Positions 1-6,045 of a stretch of 9,516 nt of DNA are shown piece by piece; position 1 is the stretch's first letter, and every line of letters starts with the position of its first letter. This DNA comes from Propionibacteriaceae bacterium. GTDB lineage: Bacteria > Actinomycetota > Actinomycetes > Propionibacteriales > Propionibacteriaceae. The stretch covers positions 1-9,516 of the forward strand of contig JAIRXX010000016.1 in NCBI GenBank assembly GCA_031268065.1, written 5' to 3'. Made by a program: the position numbers and the translations under genes. The notes beneath the pieces are model-generated. The model was not told where the DNA came from and searched no databases. It saw only the letters and a list, made by a program, of their open reading frames with translations.

Positions 1-308
1 ATGATGTCGAGCGTGCCGTCCAACACGATGTCTATTTCGTCGTAGGTCAGCGTCCAAGCGAATTCGGTGCGGTCCAATTCCATGATGCCGCAGCCCAGCC
101 GGGGGCTTTCATCCAAATCCAGCACGTCCACCAGTTTCACCCGGTCGGATTCGATGGGGAAGGGGAAGTCTTCCAACACCACCTTGGCCGGGTCGATCCC
201 GATAACCCCGGACGGGTCGAGCTGCCGCGCGGGCGCGCTCGACTGCCCAATCTCCTCGCGGATCACTTCGCGGATGATGTTCTCAATCGCTGCTTTAGAC
301 AGGTTCAT
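1..308 (-). CDS. eutQ: EutQ, ethanolamine utilisation cupin protein (3' end cut by window)
   Basis: I translated this by hand from the ATG at 308. The first 102 codons are visible and the rest lies beyond position 1. Residues 41-102 match the EutQ cupin region, with the motif SPRLGCGIMELD at about 68-79 followed by WTLTYDEIDIVLDGTL at 85-100. Family knowledge: EutQ is a cupin needed for microcompartment function, and the Salmonella protein has reported acetate kinase activity. Residues 1-20 form a predicted amphipathic helix (IENIIREVIREEI at 8-20) of the kind that targets cargo to BMC shells. A flexible, Pro/Ser-containing linker (about 21-40) follows. The stretch before the cupin is short compared with the roughly 100 residues in enteric EutQ. 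The gene lies 82 bp after eutN. Its ribosome site is weak (AGAAAG-like), and the in-frame TTG at 326 and GTG at 341 look no better, so I kept the ATG. Confidence 0.9.
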   Translation of the reverse strand, partial: MNLSKAAIENIIREVIREEIGQSSAPARQLDPSGVIGIDPAKVVLEDFPFPIESDRVKLVDVLDLDESPRLGCGIMELDRTEFAWTLTYDEIDIVLDGTLDI

Positions 309-349
309 CTTCGTTTCTTTCTGCAATTCCCCATTTGCCACCCGGTCAC

Positions 350-376
350 CCCGGCGACGGCGCTAGCCGGTCCGGG
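350..376 (-). other. Nested GC-rich inverted repeat between eutN and eutQ
   Basis: In the 82-bp eutN-eutQ gap, CCCGG (350-354) pairs with CCGGG (372-376). Inside it, CGGC (358-361) pairs with GCCG (366-369) around a 4-nt loop. In the eutQ-ward transcript this is an RNA hairpin with a small internal loop. No U-run follows it, since the next bases are G/A-rich, so it does not look like an intrinsic terminator. It could affect mRNA processing or stability, but that is inference. The rest of the gap shows only the weak eutQ ribosome site. Confidence 0.4.
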
Positions 377-390
377 ACGACGCAAGCGAG

Positions 391-717
391 TCAGCCGTCT
401 CGGCCCAATTCCTCGTGGGACATCTTCGTCCAGTCGTGCCCCATCGCCGCTTCGTTGAGATCTACTTTGTCCACGATCCCTACGATCACGTTGTCGATGG
501 GCTGGTCGCCGATTCCGACACTGACTCGCGCAGTGGAACCAGAGACTACCAGAACCACCTCGCCAACGCCCGCCCCAAGTGGGTCCGCCGCCACGATCGG
601 GGACGGTTTTGTGTGGTTGGGGTAATGGTACGGCTCGACGATCATCAGTTTGCAGCCAGCCAGGGAGTCGTTCTTCCGACTAGCCCAGACGTTCCCAATG
701 ACAGTGCCTATTTGCAT
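391..717 (-). CDS. eutN: EutN, pentameric BMC vertex protein (EutN/CcmL family)
   Basis: This 108-residue protein starts MQIGTVIGNVWASRK and carries the family core, including CKLMIVEPY, ADPLGAGVGEVVLVVSGS and DNVIVGIVDKVD. Family knowledge: EutN/CcmL proteins form pentamers that cap the vertices of microcompartment shells. E. coli EutN is about 95 residues. The extra length is mostly a charged C-terminal tail after VDKVD (roughly residues 86-108, with GHDWTKMSHEELGRDG at the end), which lies beyond the beta-barrel core. The ATG at 717 is 10 bp after the eutJ stop, with an AGGA element about 9 nt upstream. It sits between eutJ and eutQ on the same transcript, consistent with shell and assembly functions grouped at the distal end of the cluster. 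Confidence 0.95.
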   Translation of the reverse strand: MQIGTVIGNVWASRKNDSLAGCKLMIVEPYHYPNHTKPSPIVAADPLGAGVGEVVLVVSGSTARVSVGIGDQPIDNVIVGIVDKVDLNEAAMGHDWTKMSHEELGRDG

Positions 718-727
718 TTGCTTGTTC

Positions 728-1702
728 CTAACTAGCGTTCCGGTGTGGGTGGAACTTTGCCGATTGAGCCGAGTTCCGCGCGGCCTTGAGGCTCCCGCTC
801 AGCATCGGGGTGGAGTTCAGCGCGATGCCCAGCGGTGTCACCATCATCGGATGCGGTGGTTTCACCGTTTCGATGCCCAGCGTGTCGGCGAAGACCGCCT
901 CGATGCCTTTCAGCTCGGAAGTGCCGCCGACCAGCCAGATTTTGCCCACCTGGTGTCCCTGGATGTGCCGTTTGACGATGCTGGCCATCTTCTCCATCAC
1001 CGGGAGCACGGCAACCCGCACGTCGTCGGCTTTCGATGCCTTGGTTTTCATCGCCTCAGCTTGCTCAAAGCTGATCCCGTAGCGCCCCATCAGCACCAGG
1101 GCGACATGGGTTCCCCCGGTCGGCTCGTCGGCCACATAGACAACCTTCTGGTCTTGGAAGACTGATAGCCCGGTGGTGCCACCGCCGATGTCCACCACTA
1201 CGCCGTCAGAGATGCCGAGGACCGTTCCGGCAGCCGTCGGCTCGTCCAAAACCGCGCTCACCTGCAGCCCGCTCGCCTCGACCACATGCCGGTGGGCGGA
1301 ACTCTCGGCGGGGTTGACTCCGGGCGGCATCGCTATCGCCGCCGTGGTCAATTCCACCCCGAGGCGCTCTTCCAACCGGTGGACGAGCCGCCGGGTGATG
1401 TCCACCGCGCCGATGTAATCCACCACCAAGCCATCACGGGCCACCTGGGCGGTCTGCAATTCGGTGGCCACCGGCATTCCCGCCGCATCGACCGCCATGA
1501 CGATGATCGAAGCGGTGCCCAGATCGACGCCAAGGCGCAGGGCCTCTCCCTTTTCCGGGACGCGGGTGCTCTGCAACCGCTTCACCGCAGCTTTCAGCGC
1601 CCGCTTGGCCTCTTTCCGGATGGGGGCTTTTGCCGATGCCCCCATCTGCTCTGGTTCGAGGTCAGCGGCTGGAGTGTCGCCGGATCGGTGTTTGGTTGAC
1701 AT
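728..1702 (-). CDS. eutJ: EutJ, Hsp70-like chaperone of the eut microcompartment, extended
   Basis: This is a 324-residue ASKHA/Hsp70-type ATPase-fold protein. Phosphate-1 is LGVDLGTAS at 57-65, phosphate-2 is VVDIGGGTTG at 169-178, and the adenosine motif is WLVGGTSELKG at 256-266. EutJ signatures VLDEPTAAG (151-159) and MEKMASIVKRHIQG (236-249) agree with enteric EutJ. Family knowledge: EutJ is encoded in eut loci and thought to act as a chaperone or reactivase, and its exact client is unsettled. E. coli EutJ is about 278 residues. Here there is a roughly 50-residue N-terminal part with a Lys/Arg-rich helix (about 29-45) and a polar C-terminal tail after about residue 295. The ATG at 1702 has only a weak ribosome site. 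M20 (1645) is an alternative start with no better site. The gene is 20 bp after eutM and 10 bp before eutN. Confidence 0.93.
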   Translation of the reverse strand: MSTKHRSGDTPAADLEPEQMGASAKAPIRKEAKRALKAAVKRLQSTRVPEKGEALRLGVDLGTASIIVMAVDAAGMPVATELQTAQVARDGLVVDYIGAVDITRRLVHRLEERLGVELTTAAIAMPPGVNPAESSAHRHVVEASGLQVSAVLDEPTAAGTVLGISDGVVVDIGGGTTGLSVFQDQKVVYVADEPTGGTHVALVLMGRYGISFEQAEAMKTKASKADDVRVAVLPVMEKMASIVKRHIQGHQVGKIWLVGGTSELKGIEAVFADTLGIETVKPPHPMMVTPLGIALNSTPMLSGSLKAARNSAQSAKFHPHRNAS

Positions 1703-1722
1703 TGCTGCTCGGGCCTAGTGGC

Positions 1723-2013
1723 TCACTTGAGTGTGGGCAGGATGAATTCGACTTCGGCGTGTGGGCGTGGGATGACGTGTACGCTGACCAGTTCGCCCAC
1801 CCGGTCGGCTGCCGCCGCCCCGGCGTCGGTGGCCGCTTTGACCGCGCCCACGTCTCCGCGGACCATCACGGTGACCAGCCCGCCGCCCACATGTACTTTG
1901 CCGATCAAGGTCACGTTGGCCGCCTTGACCATCGCGTCGGCGGCCTCGATAGAGCCGACCAAACCCTTGGTCTCAATCATCCCCAAAGCGATACTTACAT
2001 TGCTGTCAGCCAT
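1723..2013 (-). CDS. eutM: EutM, major hexameric BMC shell protein (PduA/EutM family)
   Basis: This 96-residue single BMC-domain protein has [20 protein letters not shown] (9-28), the pore-loop region [17 protein letters not shown] (39-55) and the conserved end [17 protein letters not shown] (73-89). Family knowledge: these proteins form flat hexamers that tile shell facets and pass small substrates through a central pore. The pore loop reads VGGG (42-45), where EutM or PduA usually have IGGG or IGSG. That is a conservative change. Compared with enteric EutM there are about 7 additional residues at the N terminus. The strong AGGAGA ribosome site 5 nt before the ATG, in an A-rich leader, fits high expression of the main shell protein. 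It is 74 bp after eutE and 20 bp before eutJ. PduA-like naming is possible, but the context says EutM. Confidence 0.96.
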   Translation of the reverse strand: MADSNVSIALGMIETKGLVGSIEAADAMVKAANVTLIGKVHVGGGLVTVMVRGDVGAVKAATDAGAAAADRVGELVSVHVIPRPHAEVEFILPTLK

Positions 2014-2018
2014 TATTT

Positions 2019-2024
2019 TCTCCT
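2019..2024 (-). promoter_or_regulatory. Strong ribosome binding site of eutM
   Basis: AGGAGA (read on the minus strand) lies 5 nt before the eutM ATG in an A-rich, presumably unstructured leader. Together with the eutE site (GGGAGGA at 3591-3597), it is among the best in the cluster. It fixes the eutM start and suggests high translation of this shell subunit. Confidence 0.7.
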
Positions 2025-2059
2025 GTTTTCTTGTTATGGGCTGTCTTTAGTTTTTCACC

Positions 2060-2081
2060 GGACCCGGTTCCACGCCGGGCC
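2060..2081 (-). other. GC-rich hairpin between eutE and eutM
   Basis: CCCGG (2063-2067) and CCGGG (2075-2079) pair around a 7-nt loop. GG (2060-2061) can extend the stem to CC (2080-2081) if A2062 bulges out. In the direction of transcription it is followed by GTGAAAAAC, an A-run and not a U-run, so it is not a standard intrinsic terminator. It sits upstream of the eutM ribosome site in a 74-bp gap. A stability or processing role is possible but unproven. Confidence 0.4.
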
Positions 2082-2087
2082 AGTTGG

Positions 2088-3587
2088 TTATTTAAGTCTC
2101 TCCAACACGCGCTGGAGCACCATTGCGATCAACTGGTCCTCCGCGACGCCTGATCCTGATTGCTGCTGCCGCGCCTCTCCAGCGCTGTCGGGGGGAAGGT
2201 CCGCTTGCGCCCGGAGCTGTTCCAACTCGCGCACGCCGCGAGCCATCCGCCGGATGTTGATCAGATTCAGCGGGCCGATATTGTCTGAGGACGACGAGCC
2301 GCCGACTGCGCCACAGCCGAGGGTGAACGAAGGCAGCAACGCCGTGGTCGCGCCGACTCCGCCAAGGGCGGCAGGGGTGTTCACCAAGAGCCTGCTCACC
2401 GGCTTCTTTAGCGCGAATTCCCGGATGACGGCCTCGTTCTGGGAATGGATCGTCATCGTGTGCCCGGCGCCCTCGTGGAGCAGGATGCGGATGCAAAGCT
2501 CACAGGCCGTTTCCCAATCCGGCTGGGTGTAGAAGCCCAGCACCGGGCAAAGCTTCTCCTTGGAATAGGGGAATTTGTCTCCAACCTCAGTCTCGAAACC
2601 GATCAGCACCCGCGCATCGTCCGGCACGCTGATGCCAGCGAGCTTGGCGATGTATTGCGGAGTCTTGCCGACTATCGCCGGATTCATCGTGCCTGCGGAA
2701 CGCATCAGGATCGCGCCGACTTTGGCCTTCTCCTCCGGGTTGAGGAAGTATCCGCCCTGCCGCTTGAATTCGGCGACCACCTGGTCGCGGATGGAATCTT
2801 CGGTGACCACCGACTGCTCTGAGGCGCAGATCGTACCGTTGTCGAAAGTCTTCGAGTCCAAGATGCGCTTCACCGCCAACGCGATGTCAGCCGTCCGCTC
2901 GATGTAGGCCGGTCCATTGCCCGGCCCCACGCCGATGGCCGGATTTCCCGAGGAATACGCCGCTTTCACCATAGCGCCACCGCCGGTGGCCAGGATCAGC
3001 GCGATGTCGGGATGCTTCATCAACTCGTTGGTGGCCTGGATCGTCGTTGTTTCGATGCAGGAAATCGCCCCGCGCGGGCAACCCGCCGCTTCAGCCGCCG
3101 CCGCCATCAGCCTGGTGGCTTCCAGCGTGCATTGCTTGGCGGAGGGATGCGGGCTGAAGACGATGGCGTTGCCCGATTTGATGGCGATGAGCGACTTGAA
3201 GAATACCGTCGAGGTGGGATTCGTAGAGGGGATGATGCCTGCGACCACTCCCATCGGCACGCCTATCTCGACCAGTCCGCGCGCGGGATCTTCGCTGATC
3301 ACCCCGACCGTCTTCAAATCTTTGATCGCCTCCCAGACGCCCGCCGAGCCGAACTGGTTCTTTATCACCTTGTCCGCCACCCGGCCAAAGCCGGTCTCCT
3401 CGTTCGCCATCTTCGCCAGCCGCAGCGCGTCACCGGCCCCGGCCTTGGCCATTTGGGCGCAGATCGCGTCGATTCCCGCCTGGTCCAAGGTGGCCAGCTT
3501 GGCCTGGGCGTCCTTTGCGGCCCTGATTTTCAACCGCACTTCCTGAATGGACAGCAAATCGCGGTCCACTAGTTCTACACCGCTCAT
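2088..3587 (-). CDS. eutE: EutE, CoA-acylating acetaldehyde dehydrogenase
   Basis: This 499-residue protein of the aldehyde dehydrogenase superfamily converts acetaldehyde, NAD+ and CoA to acetyl-CoA inside the microcompartment. The nucleotide-binding part includes GVVAGIIPSTNPTSTV (113-128), IVFSPHPSAK (142-151) and ATGGGAMV (200-207). The catalytic cysteine is C254 in FDNGTICASEQ. The N terminus (DRDLLSIQEVR, 8-18) resembles Gram-positive EutE and the aldehyde domain of AdhE. It lacks the N-terminal targeting helix of enteric EutE. Instead, a Gln/Ser/Gly-rich linker (about 466-480) leads to a C-terminal amphipathic helix (VAEDQLIAMVLQRVLERLK, 481-499) that looks like an encapsulation peptide. 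The ATG at 3587 is preceded by GGGAGGA at a good distance. The gene is 55 bp after eutC. Confidence 0.96.
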   Translation of the reverse strand: MSGVELVDRDLLSIQEVRLKIRAAKDAQAKLATLDQAGIDAICAQMAKAGAGDALRLAKMANEETGFGRVADKVIKNQFGSAGVWEAIKDLKTVGVISEDPARGLVEIGVPMGVVAGIIPSTNPTSTVFFKSLIAIKSGNAIVFSPHPSAKQCTLEATRLMAAAAEAAGCPRGAISCIETTTIQATNELMKHPDIALILATGGGAMVKAAYSSGNPAIGVGPGNGPAYIERTADIALAVKRILDSKTFDNGTICASEQSVVTEDSIRDQVVAEFKRQGGYFLNPEEKAKVGAILMRSAGTMNPAIVGKTPQYIAKLAGISVPDDARVLIGFETEVGDKFPYSKEKLCPVLGFYTQPDWETACELCIRILLHEGAGHTMTIHSQNEAVIREFALKKPVSRLLVNTPAALGGVGATTALLPSFTLGCGAVGGSSSSDNIGPLNLINIRRMARGVRELEQLRAQADLPPDSAGEARQQQSGSGVAEDQLIAMVLQRVLERLK

Positions 3588-3617
3588 CTATCCTCCCTTC
3601 CTGACTCCAAACGGGAT

Positions 3618-3635
3618 CACCGCCTAGGATCGGTG
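3618..3635 (-). other. Short inverted repeat between eutC and eutE
   Basis: CACCG (3618-3622) pairs with CGGTG (3631-3635) across an 8-nt loop that contains CCTAGG. With a 5-bp stem this is the weakest of the four intercistronic repeats. No U-run follows. It lies upstream of the eutE ribosome site (GGGAGGA at 3591-3597) in a 55-bp gap. Confidence 0.3.
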
Positions 3636-3642
3636 GTTCAAT

Positions 3643-4566
3643 TTAAAGGCTAAGTTCGACCCCAGACACCTTTGAATCCAAAATCTTCTTGATGATCGTC
3701 GCCACATGGGCGCCCGCCTCCGCCGGCGGGGTGCCGCCAGAGTAGATATTCGAGACGACCGTGCGCCACGATTCGGGACGCTCCGGACTCGGCTGGTAGG
3801 CCATGTAAGCGCTCATAGATTCGCCAGTCGCCAGGCCGGGGCGCTCCCCGATCAGCAGGCAGACCACCTCGGACGAGATCAACTCGCCCAGATCGTCCAT
3901 CGTCCCGACCCGCCCGTATTTCACAAAGGGGATCGGGCCGACCTCGATGTTGTAGCTCTTCAACCCCTGCTTGATCGCCGGAACGATATCGGGGATGTTC
4001 ACCATCGCAGCCGAAGACAGCCCGTCAGCGACCATGATGGTCACCTTGGCATTCTTGGGCAATTCGCGGGCGAAGAGCGCCTTCGTCTCATCGTTCAGCT
4101 TCCGCCCCAGATCGGGCCGGGTGAGGAATTCGTCTTTCGACGTGGCGAGCGACTGCCCGGCGACGAATCCCTGCTGTTGCACGAATTCTTCCGGCACGTC
4201 GGTGAACACCGCGTCTTGGGCGGTGGCGTGGTCGGCCCGGAAGTGAAGCATGGACCAGGTGTTGTAGCGGGGTCCAGCCCGCCAGACCCCGAGCCTTCCA
4301 ACGGTGGACTGCTTCATCGCCAAGTAGCCTTCCCGGTTCTCCGGCTTGGGAACGTGGAATTCATCTTTGGTGGAAATGGCGGTGACGTCTGGGGCGAAGC
4401 CCTCCTCCACAGCGGTGCGTTCCGGGGTCCAGCCGCCTGCCGGTCCAGCGGCGGTTTCCGCAGCCGGGGCCAAAACCGGCTCGGCGTCCGAGGCGGTGGC
4501 CTGCGCGGCGAGCAATTCACCCAGCGCCTGGCGAACCATTTGCCGGACATCATTTTCTTGATACAT
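3643..4566 (-). CDS. eutC: EutC, ethanolamine ammonia-lyase small subunit
   Basis: This 307-residue small subunit of the adenosylcobalamin-dependent lyase makes acetaldehyde and ammonia from ethanolamine with EutB, and contributes to the cobalamin site. Recognisable EutC blocks are QSTVGRLGVWRAGPRYNT, the LTRPDLGRKL motif, VADGLSSAAMVN, FVKYGRVGTMDDLGE, LLIGERPGLATGESMSAYM and SNIYSGGTPPAEA. The length is close to the usual 295 or so. Residues 1-20 (MYQENDVRQMVRQALGELLA) form an amphipathic helix like the known EutC targeting signal. An Ala/Pro-rich linker (about 21-50) follows. The reading frame stays open back to 4671, but that part lies inside eutB and has no EutC similarity. The ATG at 4566, with AAGGAG 6 nt upstream, is the start. 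Spacing to eutB is 20 bp. Confidence 0.96.
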   Translation of the reverse strand: MYQENDVRQMVRQALGELLAAQATASDAEPVLAPAAETAAGPAGGWTPERTAVEEGFAPDVTAISTKDEFHVPKPENREGYLAMKQSTVGRLGVWRAGPRYNTWSMLHFRADHATAQDAVFTDVPEEFVQQQGFVAGQSLATSKDEFLTRPDLGRKLNDETKALFARELPKNAKVTIMVADGLSSAAMVNIPDIVPAIKQGLKSYNIEVGPIPFVKYGRVGTMDDLGELISSEVVCLLIGERPGLATGESMSAYMAYQPSPERPESWRTVVSNIYSGGTPPAEAGAHVATIIKKILDSKVSGVELSL

Positions 4567-4572
4567 CAATGT

Positions 4573-4578
4573 CTCCTT
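4573..4578 (-). promoter_or_regulatory. Ribosome binding site that fixes the eutC start
   Basis: AAGGAG on the minus strand ends 6 nt before the ATG at 4566. It decides for this start over the in-frame ATG at 4671, which lies within the eutB coding region. Confidence 0.75.
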
Positions 4579-4586
4579 CTGCTCGC

Positions 4587-5957
4587 TCACTTGAGGAAGA
4601 TGGAAGCGTCGCCGAAGCGTTTGGTGAGCTTGCGGTCCCCAGCGGTTATCAGACCCATCTTGACCATCCAATCCTCAAATTCGGGTATGGCGGACTTGCC
4701 GTAGAGCTGCCGCAGCGACTCCGCTTCGTGGTAGCCGGTGCATTGGTACATCAGCATGATGTCATCACCATGCGGGATGCCCATCACATAATTGCAGCCC
4801 GCCGTCACCAACAGCGCGGCCAGATTCTCAATATCGTTCTGGTCGGCTTTGCAGTGGTTGGTGTAGCAGGCGTCGCAGCCCATCGAGATGCCGGTGAGCT
4901 TGCCCATGAAGTGGTCTTCCAAACCGGCACGGGTGACCTGCTTGGCGTCGTAGAGGTATTCCGGCCCGATAAAACCGACGACGGTGTTGACCAGGAAGGG
5001 ATGGTAACGCTTCGCCAATCCGTAGCAGCGGGCCTCCATCGTCACCTGGTCCGCGCCGTTGTGGGCGTCGGCGGACAATTCGGAACCCTGCCCAGTCTCG
5101 AAGTACATGACGTCCGGCCCGGTCGAGGTGCCCTTGCTGTGCATCAGGTCGGTGGCGTCCTGCAACATCTGGGCGGTGAGGCCGAAAGCTTCGTTGCCCT
5201 TCTGCGAACCGGCGATCGACTGGAAGATCAGATCGCTGGGCGCGCCCTTCTCCACAGCCTCCATCTGGGTGGTGACGTGGGCCAGGACGCAGATTTGCGT
5301 CGGGATTTCCCACTTGTTGCGGAAGTCGTCGAAAAGATGCAGGATGCGCTGCACCGAGCCGAGCGAATCGTCCACCGGATTTAGCCCGAGCACCGCGTCC
5401 CCGGAGCCGTAGGAGAATCCTTCCATCATCGAGGCCAAGATTCCGTCGGGGTCGTCGGTGGGGTGATTCGGCTGGAGCCGGGTTGCGAAGGTGCCCGGCG
5501 TGCCGATGGTGGTGTTGCAATGCGCAGTCACCACTGCTTTCTTCGCCCCGAGCATCAGATCGAGATTGGACATCAGCTTGCTGACTCCGGCCACAACTTC
5601 GCTGGTGAGGCCTCTGGAGAGCCGTCGCATATCCGCCGACGTGCGCGCATCGTCCAAGATGTACTCGCGCAATTCGGCTATGGTCCAGTTCCTGACTTCT
5701 TCGTAGATGCGCTCGTTGACGTCATCTTGGATGATCCGGGTAACCTCGTCTTCCTCGTAGGGCACCACCGGATTGTTGCGGATATCCGAGACGAGCATAT
5801 TGGCCAGCACCACTTTCGCGGCGATCCGCTCTTGGGCCGTCTCGGCCGCGACTCCAGCCAGTTGGTCGCCTGACTTGAGTTCATTAGCCTTGGCCAACAC
5901 ATCTTTCACGTCTCGGAACGTGTATGTCTTGCCCAGCAAGTTGGTCTTAAGTTTCAC
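4587..5957 (-). CDS. eutB: EutB, ethanolamine ammonia-lyase large subunit
   Basis: This 456-residue catalytic subunit uses adenosylcobalamin radical chemistry to cleave ethanolamine to acetaldehyde and ammonia. It aligns with E. coli EutB almost without gaps through the first 360 residues. The substrate-binding residues known from the E. coli enzyme sit at identical numbers: R160 and Q162 (in TRLQPN), N193 (in GLNPV), E287 (in YFETGQG) and D362 (in SMGCDACYTNH). The start is GTG at 5957, giving MKLKTNLLGKTY, which matches the E. coli N terminus. An AAGGA element lies 11 nt upstream, a rather long spacing. An ATG at 5968 is out of frame and reads only four codons. The gene lies 88 bp after eutA and 20 bp before eutC, as expected for a co-translated subunit pair. 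Confidence 0.97.
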   Translation of the reverse strand: MKLKTNLLGKTYTFRDVKDVLAKANELKSGDQLAGVAAETAQERIAAKVVLANMLVSDIRNNPVVPYEEDEVTRIIQDDVNERIYEEVRNWTIAELREYILDDARTSADMRRLSRGLTSEVVAGVSKLMSNLDLMLGAKKAVVTAHCNTTIGTPGTFATRLQPNHPTDDPDGILASMMEGFSYGSGDAVLGLNPVDDSLGSVQRILHLFDDFRNKWEIPTQICVLAHVTTQMEAVEKGAPSDLIFQSIAGSQKGNEAFGLTAQMLQDATDLMHSKGTSTGPDVMYFETGQGSELSADAHNGADQVTMEARCYGLAKRYHPFLVNTVVGFIGPEYLYDAKQVTRAGLEDHFMGKLTGISMGCDACYTNHCKADQNDIENLAALLVTAGCNYVMGIPHGDDIMLMYQCTGYHEAESLRQLYGKSAIPEFEDWMVKMGLITAGDRKLTKRFGDASIFLK

Positions 5958-5968
5958 TCGTCAACCAT

Positions 5969-5973
5969 TCCTT
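5969..5973 (-). promoter_or_regulatory. Probable ribosome binding site for the GTG start of eutB
   Basis: AAGGA on the minus strand lies 11 nt before the GTG at 5957, longer than usual. It is only 0-1 nt from an out-of-frame ATG (5968), which reads Met-Val-Asp-Glu and stops at a TGA overlapping the eutB GTG. The homology of MKLKTNLLG to EutB decides for the GTG. Confidence 0.5.
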
Positions 5974-5994
5974 ATTATTTCATTTTCCATTCTG

Positions 5995-6019
5995 GCCGAT
6001 TCGGACGGTGCCGATTCGG
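5995..6019. repeat. Tandem palindromic repeat GCCGATTCGG x2 in the eutA-eutB gap
   Basis: The 10-mer GCCGATTCGG occurs at 5995-6004 and again at 6010-6019, start to start 15 bp. Each copy contains the odd palindrome CCGA-T-TCGG. The two copies can also pair with each other as one RNA stem (4 bp, one central mismatch, 4 bp, 6-nt loop). On the eutB-ward strand it precedes an A-rich leader and no U-run, so it is not a typical terminator. The even spacing could suit a dimeric DNA-binding protein or an mRNA structure. The function is unknown. Confidence 0.6.
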
Positions 6020-6045
6020 TGAGGTGGTTGTCCAGCCAGCTTGCG

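Noticed and set aside
2051..2090. Intrinsic terminator between eutE and eutM.
   Set aside because: The hairpin is followed by an A-run and not a U-run on the transcribed strand. Genes continue in the same direction.
4567..4671. Upstream in-frame extension of eutC to an ATG at 4671.
   Set aside because: It lies inside eutB, is basic and unlike any EutC N terminus, and a good AAGGAG site precedes the ATG at 4566.
3706..4704. Long open frame on the plus strand (332 residues), with others such as 4569-5384, 1630-2532, 8040-8798 and 650-1165.
   Set aside because: They are antisense to clearly identified eut genes. They arise from GC-rich third-position bias, are rich in Arg/Gly/His/Ser, and match no family that I recognise.
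5954..5968. Four-codon leader frame (Met-Val-Asp-Glu, stop) overlapping the GTG start of eutB.
   Set aside because: The AAGGA element is too close to its ATG, and such a short frame can occur by chance. It is noted only because it complicates the start choice.
5958..6045. ANTAR-type dual-hairpin antiterminator (EutV target) between eutA and eutB.
   Set aside because: The possible loops lack the A1/G4 pattern of EutV sites and there is no U-run to form a terminator. No EutV gene is visible.
5958..6045. B12 riboswitch before eutB.
   Set aside because: The gap is only 88 bp, too short for a cobalamin riboswitch, and no B12-box-like sequence was seen.
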